Shown here one piece after another: positions 56,624 to 64,000 of a stretch of DNA of 64,000 bases. The first letter of the stretch is position 1; each line of letters begins with the position of its first letter. A model generated the notes under the pieces. The model saw only the letters and a list, made by a program, of their open reading frames with translations. It ran no database searches and was not told the DNA's origin. The DNA comes from Mesocricetibacter intestinalis (GTDB lineage Bacteria > Pseudomonadota > Gammaproteobacteria > Enterobacterales > Pasteurellaceae): NCBI RefSeq assembly GCF_004363295.1, contig NZ_SNYQ01000001.1, positions 124,001 to 188,000 of the forward strand. The letters are read 5' to 3'. Both the position numbers and the translations under genes were made by a program.

Positions 56624-57340
56624 ATGAATATTGCAAATCCTAACGGCGATCGCAGGGCGATCGTTATCTTTTCCGGCGGACAGGATTCCGCCACCTGTTT
56701 AATTAAAGCTATTGCCGATTACGGCGTTGCCAATGTGGAAGCGGTAACCTTCAGTTACGGTCAGCGCCACGCCATTGAGTTGGAAAAAGCTCGGTGGATT
56801 GCGCAGGATCTCGGCGTGAAGCAAATTGTAATAGATACTTCGGTCATTCAGGCGATTACAACCAATGCGCTGATGGATTCGCATCAGCCCATTAACGCAC
56901 CTTCGCAAGGGGTGCCGAATACCTTTGTGGACGGGCGCAACGCAATGTTTTTGCTATATGCCGCCATTTATGCCAAGGGGCAGGGGATTCGAGATATTAT
57001 TACCGGCGTATGCGAAACGGATTTCAGCGGTTATCCGGATTGTCGCGATGTTTTTATTAAATCCATGAACGTCAGCTTGAATCTGGCGATGGATTATCAG
57101 TTCAATATTTATACCCCCTTAATGTATTTAACCAAAGCGCAGACCTGGCAACTGGCCGATGAACTGGGGGCGTTGGATTATGTCCGTCGCCATACTCATA
57201 CCTGCTATGAAGGAATCGAGGGCGGTTGCGGTAAATGTCCGAGTTGCGTATTACGCGAGAAAGGGCTGCGGGAATATCTGGCCCGGAAAGCGGGCGCACA
57301 GAGCGAAAAAAAGAGCGGTGATTATGTTTCGAGTTTCTAA
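56624..57340 (+). CDS. queC: 7-cyano-7-deazaguanine synthase
   Basis: A 238-residue PP-loop ATP-dependent enzyme turning 7-carboxy-7-deazaguanine into preQ0 for the tRNA modification queuosine. The motif [14 protein letters not shown] lies near residue 16; a C-terminal zinc site is built from [15 protein letters not shown]. It is first in queC-queD-queE, and its last 17 bases overlap queD. Confidence 0.96.
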   Translation: MNIANPNGDRRAIVIFSGGQDSATCLIKAIADYGVANVEAVTFSYGQRHAIELEKARWIAQDLGVKQIVIDTSVIQAITTNALMDSHQPINAPSQGVPNTFVDGRNAMFLLYAAIYAKGQGIRDIITGVCETDFSGYPDCRDVFIKSMNVSLNLAMDYQFNIYTPLMYLTKAQTWQLADELGALDYVRRHTHTCYEGIEGGCGKCPSCVLREKGLREYLARKAGAQSEKKSGDYVSSF

Positions 57341-57749
57341 AGAATTTAGTTTTGATATGGCGCATATTTTGGACGGCCACGATGGTAAATGCCGAAATCT
57401 GCACGGTCATACCTACCGTCTGCAGGTGGAAATCAGCGGCGAGCTGCACGGCAGCGGTGCCAAAAAAGGCATGGTTGCAGATTTTTCCGATATTAAAGCT
57501 CTGGTGCAAAGGCTGATTTTGGATCCTATGGATCATGCCTTTATTTATGATACGAGTAGCGAGCGCGAATGCAGAATCGCCGCATTGTTGCAGGAGCTGG
57601 ATTCCAAAACCTTCGGTATTCCGGTACGTACTACGGCGGAGGAAATGGCGCGTTTTATTTTCCAGCGTCTGAGCCGAGAGGCACAGCTGCCGGTTTCCGC
57701 CGTACGCCTGTGGGAAACGCCGACTTCTTTCTGCGAATACCGGGAATAA
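57324..57749 (+). CDS. queD: 6-carboxy-5,6,7,8-tetrahydropterin synthase
   Basis: A 141-residue member of the 6-pyruvoyl-tetrahydropterin synthase family, the second step from GTP in queuosine synthesis. The zinc His residues are in [21 protein letters not shown], which also contains the catalytic Cys. The start [16 protein letters not shown] at 57324 overlaps queC by 17 bases; longer frames upstream lie in queC and are rejected. It ends 4 bases before queE. Confidence 0.95.
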   Translation: MFRVSKEFSFDMAHILDGHDGKCRNLHGHTYRLQVEISGELHGSGAKKGMVADFSDIKALVQRLILDPMDHAFIYDTSSERECRIAALLQELDSKTFGIPVRTTAEEMARFIFQRLSREAQLPVSAVRLWETPTSFCEYRE

Positions 57750-57753
57750 TTGT

Positions 57754-58383
57754 GTGAGAAGCGAACTTATCTCGAATCCCCGCTATCCCATTGTCGAGAT
57801 TTTCGAAAGTCTACAGGGAGAGGGGGCCAATACCGGTATGCCGAGTATTTTTATCCGTTTCGGCAAATGTAATCTGGCCTGTCCTTGGTGCGATACGGAC
57901 TATCAACGCTTTGAGCCTATGGCTTTGGCGGAGATCTTGGAAAAAGTGCGGTCCTTTTCGGCTAAGAATATTATTATTACCGGCGGCGAACCCACTATTC
58001 AGCCGAAGATTGTCCTATTGCTGGATTGTCTGAAGGCGGAAGGCTATTTTTTGGCTATTGAAACCAACGGACTGAAACCGGTTCCGCCTCAGATCGATTA
58101 TATTGCGGTCAGTCCGAAGGCGCTGTACAGCCGGCAATATGGACGGCGCTGTATCGGTTCTGCCGATGAGGTTCGTATTGTTGCTGACGGCGATGTGATT
58201 GAATTCTGTCGGCAAATCGAAACGAAAATCAAAGCACGGCATTATTACCTTTCGCCTTGTGAAAAGGGCGGAGAAATGAATTTGCTGGAAACCCTTACCC
58301 AGCTGGGTATATTGAATCAGGCACGGCAACAGCCGCACTGGCAGCTAAGCATTCAAACCCATAAACTTATCGGTATCGCATAA
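57754..58383 (+). CDS. queE: 7-carboxy-7-deazaguanine synthase (radical SAM)
   Basis: A 209-residue radical-SAM enzyme making the deazaguanine ring from carboxytetrahydropterin. The iron-sulfur cysteines lie in CNLACPWC (a CxxxCxxC spacing), after FESLQGEGANTGMPSIFIRFGK. IITGGEPT is the SAM-binding GGE motif. The start is GTG at 57754 and follows the queD stop closely. An uptake core lies inside (57944). Confidence 0.95.
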   Translation: MRSELISNPRYPIVEIFESLQGEGANTGMPSIFIRFGKCNLACPWCDTDYQRFEPMALAEILEKVRSFSAKNIIITGGEPTIQPKIVLLLDCLKAEGYFLAIETNGLKPVPPQIDYIAVSPKALYSRQYGRRCIGSADEVRIVADGDVIEFCRQIETKIKARHYYLSPCEKGGEMNLLETLTQLGILNQARQQPHWQLSIQTHKLIGIA

Positions 58384-58385
58384 TA

Positions 58386-58412
58386 AAAGCCCTGAGAATC
58401 TCAGGGCTTTGT
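58386..58412 (+). terminator. Terminator after queE
   Basis: AAAGCCCTGA and TCAGGGCTTT pair in a 10-bp stem with a 5-base loop. TTTGTTG follows. On the minus strand it also follows yfgM, so it may serve both. Confidence 0.82.
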
Positions 58413-58428
58413 TGTCTTGGGCGCGGCA

Positions 58429-59043
58429 TTACAGATTATTTAAGCGCACCTGCAACCAGCGATTTTCTTGTTCGGAGGCGGTTTTCATGGCTTCCTGGTA
58501 GCTGTTTTTAGCCCCTTCTTTGTTTCCTTGAGCTAACAGAATATTGCCGTTAATCAGTAACTTACGGCTGTTCCAGGCCGGATCTTTGACCTGTTTTAAG
58601 CTTTCCACCGCGGCATCATACTGTTGTTGCTGATATTGAACAGAGGCCAGACGCAGCGCCGCCACAGAAGAAATAATCTGATCCGGCGCCTGATTTATGG
58701 CCTGAGTCAGGGCATCTTGAGCCGCTGCATAATCCTCTTGCTGCACGGCGATTTTTGCTTTTTCCAGTAGGGCGAAAGCGGCGTAGGCGCTATTGGCGTG
58801 TTCCTGAATAAAGGCGTCGAAATTTTCCGCCTGCTGCTTAGGGTCGCGGGCATAGTCGGCCATCAGGCGCTCATATTGGGCGGATTGCACCTGCATTCGG
58901 TTAGCCTGATGATCCTGCCAGTAACGCCAACCGAATACCGCCCCTATGCCTATCGCCAAAGACAGGATTACGGTTTTATAGTTTTCATTCCACCAAGACT
59001 TGATCGCATTGATCTCTTGTTCTTCCATACTGGTGTAAGCCAT
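58429..59043 (-). CDS. yfgM: YfgM, ancillary SecYEG translocon subunit
   Basis: A 204-residue protein with an N-terminal anchor (about 23-42, VILSLAIGIGAVFGWRYW) and a periplasmic tetratricopeptide domain. In E. coli it joins SecYEG and PpiD in handing new proteins to periplasmic chaperones. It is downstream of hisS with 12 bases between, as in many gamma-proteobacteria; ppiD is also in this window. Confidence 0.92.
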   Translation of the reverse strand: MAYTSMEEQEINAIKSWWNENYKTVILSLAIGIGAVFGWRYWQDHQANRMQVQSAQYERLMADYARDPKQQAENFDAFIQEHANSAYAAFALLEKAKIAVQQEDYAAAQDALTQAINQAPDQIISSVAALRLASVQYQQQQYDAAVESLKQVKDPAWNSRKLLINGNILLAQGNKEGAKNSYQEAMKTASEQENRWLQVRLNNL

Positions 59044-59055
59044 AAGCTGTTCCTC

Positions 59056-60330
59056 TTAAAATGAATCTCTAAAATAGCCGACAATATCGTCCGTAGGCAG
59101 GCTTTGCTGTTCGCCGCCCTGCAGCAGGTTTTTGATCAGAGCCTGATCGTTCTGCGCCTCGCTTTCGCCGATTACCAGGGCGTATTTGGCCCCGCTTTTA
59201 TCCGCACGTTTAAATTGTTTCTTGAAGTTACCGCCGCTGCAATGGGTTTGAATACGCAGATGAGGTAATTCCGAGCGTAATTTTTCCGCCAGCCGGAAGG
59301 CCGCTCGGGTGGTGCCTTCGCCGCTGTAAACCACATAAATATCCACCGCCGCCGGCAGGCTGATATTAGGATTAACTTCTTGGACAAGCAGAACCAAGCG
59401 TTCCAATCCCATAGCGAAACCGACTCCCGGGGTGGCATGACCGCCAAGCTGTTCTACCAGTCCGTCGTAACGGCCGCCGCCGCATACGGTTCCCTGTGCG
59501 CCGAGTGCGGTGGTAACCCATTCGAAAACGGTTTTATTGTAGTAATCCAATCCGCGTACCAGTTTCTGATTTACCTGGTAGGAAATGCCCATTTCTTCCA
59601 ACAATGCGCATAGGCGAGCGAAATGTTCGCGGCTATCCTGATCTAAATAATCATGCAGTTTCGGGGCATGGTTCAGCACCTCCTGCACCGCTTCATTTTT
59701 GCTGTCCAGAATCCGTAGCGGATTGGTATGCAGACGGCGTTTGCAATCCTCGTCCAATACCTCCAGATGAGATTGGAGAAAATCCACCAGTGCCTGGCGA
59801 TAATTTCGACGGGCTTCCGGGGAGCCGATGGAATTCAGCTGCAGGCTGACATGATCGGCGATTCCCAAAGCTTTCCATAAACGAGCGGTCAGTATAATTA
59901 ATTCCGCATCGATTTCGGGATTGGCAATGCCGAAAATTTCCACACCGGCTTGATGGAACTGGCGGTAACGACCTTTTTGCGGACGTTCGTAGCGGAACAT
60001 CGGCCCCATATACCATAGGCGCTGTTCCTGATTGTAAAGTAAACCCCGTTCAATACCGGCGCGTACGCAACCGGCGGTACCTTCCGGACGCAGGGTCAGG
60101 CTTTCGTTATCGCGATCTTCAAAGGTGAACATTTCTTTTTCTACCACATCGGTTACTTCACCGATCGCTCTGGCAAACAATGGTGTGCTTTCGACGATGG
60201 GCATACGCACTTCCGCATAGCCGTAGCCGGCCAGAACGTTACGAATCTGCGTTTCCACCCATTGCCATAAGGGGGTTTCGTTCGGCAGACAATCGTTCAT
60301 ACCGCGGATAGCTTGAATAGTTTTTGCCAC
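59056..60330 (-). CDS. hisS: Histidyl-tRNA synthetase
   Basis: A 424-residue class II synthetase. Class II motif 2 is seen around [22 protein letters not shown], the HisA motif in [14 protein letters not shown] (near residue 262), and the anticodon-binding domain in the last 95 residues. It lies between ispG and yfgM on the same strand. Confidence 0.97.
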   Translation of the reverse strand: MAKTIQAIRGMNDCLPNETPLWQWVETQIRNVLAGYGYAEVRMPIVESTPLFARAIGEVTDVVEKEMFTFEDRDNESLTLRPEGTAGCVRAGIERGLLYNQEQRLWYMGPMFRYERPQKGRYRQFHQAGVEIFGIANPEIDAELIILTARLWKALGIADHVSLQLNSIGSPEARRNYRQALVDFLQSHLEVLDEDCKRRLHTNPLRILDSKNEAVQEVLNHAPKLHDYLDQDSREHFARLCALLEEMGISYQVNQKLVRGLDYYNKTVFEWVTTALGAQGTVCGGGRYDGLVEQLGGHATPGVGFAMGLERLVLLVQEVNPNISLPAAVDIYVVYSGEGTTRAAFRLAEKLRSELPHLRIQTHCSGGNFKKQFKRADKSGAKYALVIGESEAQNDQALIKNLLQGGEQQSLPTDDIVGYFRDSF

Positions 60331-60397
60331 AATAGTTTTCCTATAATCAAATATATAAAAGGGTGAACGCTTAAATATTCGAGGCCCTGTAAGGGGA

Positions 60398-61504
60398 TCA
60401 GAGAATGCGGTTTTTCGGATCCTGTCGGGCTATTTTGGCCCGGATTCGGGCTTCCAGCTGATCCACGATATTTTCATTATCGAAGCGTTCCTTCTGGCGT
60501 TCTCCGTTTAAATAATAGCCGCTCTTTTTATTGCCGCCGGTAACGCCGAGATCGGCGACCAAGGCTTCGCCGGGGCCGTTTACCACACAGCCGATAATGG
60601 AAACGTCGAGCGGGGTAATAATATCTTCCAAGCGCTGTTCAAGCGCATTAACCGTTCCTATCACATCAAATTCCTGACGCGAGCAGGTCGGGCAGGCGAT
60701 AAAATTGATACCGCGCGAGCGGATACGCAGGGATTTCAGAATATCGAAACCGACTTTGATTTCTTCCGTTGGATCCGCTGCCAGGGAAACCCGGAGCGTA
60801 TCGCCGATGCCTTCCGCCAACAACATTCCCAGCCCGATGGCGGATTTTACCGCACCGGCACGGGCACCGCCCGCTTCGGTAATGCCGAGGTGCAGTGGTT
60901 GTTTAATGGCTTTGGCCAACAGACGGTAAGATTCTACCGCCAGAAATACATCGGATGCTTTTACGCTGACTTTAAACTGATCGAAGTTTAATCGATCCAG
61001 AATTTCCACATGACGCAAGGCGGATTCCAACAGTGCCTGCGGCGTAGGTTCGCCGTATTTTTCCTGAATGTCTTTTTCCAGCGAGCCCGCATTTACACCG
61101 ATTCGGATCGGAATATTTTTATCTTTGGCGCAATCCACCACGGCGCGGATGCGATCTTCGCGTCCAATATTACCAGGGTTGATGCGTAAACAGTCGACGC
61201 CGTATTCCGCCACTTTCAGGGCGATACGGTAATCGAAATGAATATCGGCGACCAAAGGCACCTGTACCTGCTGTTTGATCAGCTTAAAGGCTTCGGCGGC
61301 ATCCATGGTGGGTACGGAAACCCGCACTATATCGGCGCCGACCCGCTGTAGAGATTTTATTTGAGCCACTGTGGCTTCTACATCGGTGGTACGCGTATTG
61401 GTCATTGACTGTACCGCTATCGGCGCATCACCGCCGACAGGGACGTTACCCACATAAATTTTGGTCGATTGACGACGTTGAATACTTGGTTTAAATGATG
61501 ACAT
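60398..61504 (-). CDS. ispG: 4-hydroxy-3-methylbut-2-en-1-yl diphosphate synthase
   Basis: A 368-residue iron-sulfur enzyme of the MEP isoprenoid pathway. The cluster cysteines are in [10 protein letters not shown] and CVVNGPGEA, with the TIM-barrel start [16 protein letters not shown]. With dxr it makes two MEP steps in this window. It follows rodZ by 6 bases. Confidence 0.97.
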   Translation of the reverse strand: MSSFKPSIQRRQSTKIYVGNVPVGGDAPIAVQSMTNTRTTDVEATVAQIKSLQRVGADIVRVSVPTMDAAEAFKLIKQQVQVPLVADIHFDYRIALKVAEYGVDCLRINPGNIGREDRIRAVVDCAKDKNIPIRIGVNAGSLEKDIQEKYGEPTPQALLESALRHVEILDRLNFDQFKVSVKASDVFLAVESYRLLAKAIKQPLHLGITEAGGARAGAVKSAIGLGMLLAEGIGDTLRVSLAADPTEEIKVGFDILKSLRIRSRGINFIACPTCSRQEFDVIGTVNALEQRLEDIITPLDVSIIGCVVNGPGEALVADLGVTGGNKKSGYYLNGERQKERFDNENIVDQLEARIRAKIARQDPKNRIL

Positions 61505-61510
61505 TTTTTC

Positions 61511-62491
61511 TTACTGCAATTTAAATTTAGCCACTCGGCCGTCGATTTTTAACGGATAGGCTTCACCCTTATAGGTGATTTTTACATTGCCCGGTGCGCC
61601 GATAATCAGGGAATAAGGCGCGCCCTGATTAAAACTCAGAGTCTCGCCACGGCGATATTCTTTTTGCGCCAGTACTCGGTTGTTAGCATCTTTAACGCTA
61701 ATCCAGCAGTTACCCTTCACTTCAATTTGTAAATCACCCTGTAGCATCGGCGCGCTTTGCTCCGGTTCGGAGTTTTGAGTTGCCGGATTTCCTTCCGCCG
61801 AGACGGTATCGGGTTGCGCACTGTGCTGAATCAGCATGGCCTGTGCCGGATTGGCCCCGCCCGTACTTTCATTTTGTGTCGGAGCGACGTTATCCTCTGC
61901 GGCAGGGAATTCCGCGGCGGAGCTATGCGGGGTTAGGGGTAATTCGGCAGAAGGATTTTCCAAGCCGCTTTCCGCTTTATCCTGATCCTGCGTGGTACTT
62001 ATTAGCTTATTATCGCCGCTTTCGGTATTTTCCGTTGCGACATAATTCTGCACTAGGTTATCCCGTTCATTATTGGATTGCTGGTAGTTTTCCCACCACC
62101 AGAGTGCGGTCATACCGAGTACAAAGAGGAGGACGATTAGGCTGAGATAGCCGATCCAACGACCGTGCGAGGCCGTATTCAGCACTTTCGGCGTGGTATA
62201 TTTTTTATGTAATTCGACGGGTTGCGAGGCGTCCAAGGCTGCCGCTTCCTTTGCCCACAGACTATCGGGCAGTTTCAGAAAACGGGCATAGCTGCGCAGA
62301 TAACCTTTCATAAAGGTCGGCGCAATGGTTTTCTGGATCAATTCATCTTGTTCGATAGCGCGCAGAACGGCCGGTCTGAGATTTAATTCGGCGGCGATGT
62401 CTTCCACGGAAAGATTCAGGTTTTCTCTGGCCCGGCGGAATTGCTGGCCGAGGGTAAGTTCGGTGTGTTCCGGTGCGGTTTCTGTGTTCAT
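61511..62491 (-). CDS. rodZ: Cytoskeletal protein RodZ
   Basis: A 326-residue inner-membrane protein linking MreB to the wall-synthesis machinery. A cytoplasmic Xre-like helix-turn-helix (LGQQFRRARENLNLSVEDIA, about 15-80), one membrane segment (YLSLIVLLFVLGMTALWWW, about 115-133), a Ser/Pro/Glu-rich linker and a periplasmic DUF4115 domain (IEVKGNCWISVKDANNRVL onward) are seen in the normal order. It is part of the rlmN-pilW-rodZ-ispG order. Confidence 0.94.
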   Translation of the reverse strand: MNTETAPEHTELTLGQQFRRARENLNLSVEDIAAELNLRPAVLRAIEQDELIQKTIAPTFMKGYLRSYARFLKLPDSLWAKEAAALDASQPVELHKKYTTPKVLNTASHGRWIGYLSLIVLLFVLGMTALWWWENYQQSNNERDNLVQNYVATENTESGDNKLISTTQDQDKAESGLENPSAELPLTPHSSAAEFPAAEDNVAPTQNESTGGANPAQAMLIQHSAQPDTVSAEGNPATQNSEPEQSAPMLQGDLQIEVKGNCWISVKDANNRVLAQKEYRRGETLSFNQGAPYSLIIGAPGNVKITYKGEAYPLKIDGRVAKFKLQ

Positions 62492-62601
62492 AAGCGATAA
62501 TATTCGGCGGCTGGAGTCAAATAAATTGGCTAAAGTTTAAAGTCGTATGCTACCTTTTGCAACAGTTATTCTGCTTTCCTGCGGAGCAGGGGGCGGAATG
62601 C

Positions 62602-63189
62602 TTATTTATTCGCCGTTCCGTTTTTCCGTATGCCCCGGTCGGATACTAGCAGTTTCAGCTTTTCGGCACGGGCGGGTTCCAATTTCTCCAGTTCAAGTAA
62701 ACTTTGTCGATAGCGTTCGGAATTTTGTTCGCTCAGTGCGCAGAGGGCGATATTTTCGTAGGTATCCGCACGCTGATAATAACCCGGGGTATTCAGGGCC
62801 TGTTCAAAGCGTTGGTAAGCCGTTGCAAACTTTCCCTGCCGGCACAGAAAGGCCCCGTAGTTGTTCAGTACATCGCCCCGCTTATTGTTTTTTCCGATGG
62901 CGTTTAAATAGGCTTGTTCCGCCAGCTCGGTTTCTCCTTGCTGTTGGTGGTAATAGGCGAATGCGGAATGAACCAGATAATCTTCCGGCGCATACTGTAG
63001 GGCTTTATCCAGATTAATCCGCGCTTGTACATAGTCCTGATGCTGCATATAGGCAAGGGCCAGTTCCACTCGGCTTTTCGCCGCCTGATGTCGATCGAAA
63101 GGGAAAGCGGCGTCCTGCCGTGATACGCAGGCGGATACCAGCAGGGAGAAAAGTGCGGTGGAAATCAGATAAGTTTTTTTAATATACAT
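62602..63189 (-). CDS. pilW: Type IV pilus biogenesis lipoprotein PilW/PilF
   Basis: A 195-residue lipoprotein with lipobox LVSAC at residues 17-21 and several tetratricopeptide repeats (LALAYMQHQDYVQARINLDK, YLVHSAFAYYHQQQGETEL). It helps the secretin assemble in the outer membrane. In Pasteurellaceae type IV pilus parts also serve DNA uptake, consistent with the many uptake sequences here. It lies between rlmN and rodZ and holds an uptake core (63151). Confidence 0.88.
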   Translation of the reverse strand: MYIKKTYLISTALFSLLVSACVSRQDAAFPFDRHQAAKSRVELALAYMQHQDYVQARINLDKALQYAPEDYLVHSAFAYYHQQQGETELAEQAYLNAIGKNNKRGDVLNNYGAFLCRQGKFATAYQRFEQALNTPGYYQRADTYENIALCALSEQNSERYRQSLLELEKLEPARAEKLKLLVSDRGIRKNGTANK

Positions 63190-63254
63190 ATTGTTCTCCC
63201 TATGCTGGCTGCTTGCTTTATTGCATCGCTTCTTTATTTTTCGGCAGTATTACC

Positions 63255-64000
63255 TCAGGAAAGGCGGATATCGATATTTTGCCCGAAACGTTTTTTTTCC
63301 GCAGTACGTTTGGTGCGATCTATAACCTCGCCCGCCAATTGTCCGCAGGCGGCATCAATATCATCGCCGCGAGTTTTGCGGATAATAACGGTGAAGCCGT
63401 ATTCCATAAGCGTTTTCTGGAAGCGATCGACGCGGCTGTTGGAACTTTTGGCATAAGGCGCCTGCGGGAAGGGGTTCCACGGAATCAGGTTAATTTTACA
63501 AGGGGTATTTTTCAGCAACTGCGCCAGCTGATGGGCATGTTCGATTTCGTCATTCACATGATCCAACATCACATATTCAATGGTTACTTTACCATGGTTG
63601 GCGTTGGATACGCTGAGATAGCGATTGACCGAATCAATTAGACTTCGGATATTGTATTTTTTGTTAATAGGTACGATTTCGTTGCGCAATTCATCATTAG
63701 GCGCATGCAGGGATACGGCAAGGGCGACATCGATCATCTCGCTTAATTTATCCAAGGCCGGTACCACCCCCGAGGTGGAAAGAGTTACCCGCCGTTTGGA
63801 CAAGCCGTAGGCGAAATCGTCCAGCATAATTTCCATTGCCGGTACCACGTTAGCGACGTTTAACAAAGGTTCGCCCATTCCCATCATTACCACATTGGTA
63901 ATCGGACGTACGCCGGTAACGCCGAAATTACCGATAATTTTTGAGGCGCGCCAGACCTGGCCGATAATTTCGGATACGCTGAGGTTACGGTTGAAACCTT
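63255..64000 (-). CDS. rlmN: 23S rRNA/tRNA adenine C2-methyltransferase RlmN, C-terminal part (cut by window edge)
   Basis: The frame is open to the right edge, so about 248 C-terminal residues are seen. RlmN is a radical-SAM enzyme methylating A2503 of 23S rRNA and A37 of some tRNAs. [10 protein letters not shown] and [19 protein letters not shown] are conserved. The resolving cysteine is in [12 protein letters not shown] near the end. The CxxxCxxC cluster motif lies outside the window. It is the first gene seen in the rlmN-pilW-rodZ-ispG-hisS-yfgM series. Confidence 0.95.
   Translation of the reverse strand, partial: GFNRNLSVSEIIGQVWRASKIIGNFGVTGVRPITNVVMMGMGEPLLNVANVVPAMEIMLDDFAYGLSKRRVTLSTSGVVPALDKLSEMIDVALAVSLHAPNDELRNEIVPINKKYNIRSLIDSVNRYLSVSNANHGKVTIEYVMLDHVNDEIEHAHQLAQLLKNTPCKINLIPWNPFPQAPYAKSSNSRVDRFQKTLMEYGFTVIIRKTRGDDIDAACGQLAGEVIDRTKRTAEKKRFGQNIDIRLS

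Noticed and set aside
37520-62110. Extra uptake cores such as AAGTGCGGC and GAGTGCGGT
   Set aside because: These have one mismatch in the core and are few; I counted exact cores only and treated AAGAGCGGT separately because it recurs.

Overview
The window is ordinary chromosomal DNA from a member of the Pasteurellaceae. The clearest evidence is the 9-bp DNA-uptake core AAGTGCGGT, of which I count at least 18 exact copies on the two strands. The gene set and gene order also resemble Haemophilus, Mannheimia and Basfia. A full myo-inositol catabolic cluster next to lactate and 3-hydroxybutyrate genes suggests a rumen-type, Basfia/Mannheimia succiniciproducens-like or Actinobacillus succinogenes-like organism; the species is inference. 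There is no prophage, insertion sequence, CRISPR array or rRNA operon.

Layout. 1-5815: the end of a purine permease, a lipoprotein of unknown role, then tilS, pdxY, accA, a sirtuin (cobB) and a DUF1919 gene translationally coupled to it. 5977-17129: the inositol regulon (iolA, iolB, iolR, iolC-DUF2090, an MFS sugar porter, iolD, iolE, iolG), arranged as divergent units around two AT-rich control regions that share sequence motifs. 17468-24280: accessory metabolism: psiE, lactate permease and L-lactate dehydrogenase, a secreted DUF4198 protein behind a Fur-like box, and a GntP-type permease with a 3-hydroxybutyrate dehydrogenase.

24683-43147: envelope and lipid genes, nearly all on the minus strand. 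First comes the fatty-acid cluster (yceD, rpmF, plsX, fabH, a MazG-like gene, fabD, fabG, acpP), then the outer-membrane cluster (pyrH, frr, dxr, uppS, cdsA, rseP, bamA, skp, lpxD, fabZ, lpxA). A phosphoethanolamine-transferase-like gene on the plus strand separates pyrH from tsf. 43219-53207: rpsB-tsf with an S2 leader and an internal attenuator, and the proteostasis block tig, clpP, clpX, lon, ppiD with a clear heat-shock promoter before lon.

53413-64000: a decayed VapC toxin fragment, folD, tRNA-Pro(UGG), tRNA-Arg(UCU), a divergent LysR/PACE efflux pair, the queC-queD-queE operon behind a preQ1-I riboswitch, and rlmN-pilW-rodZ-ispG-hisS-yfgM.

I found no convincing undescribed multi-gene system. 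The points most worth follow-up are the shared motifs of the inositol control regions, the Fur-box DUF4198 gene, the overrepresented uptake-sequence variant AAGAGCGGT, the DUF1919-sirtuin coupling, the vapC relic and the MazG-like gene inside the fatty-acid operon.
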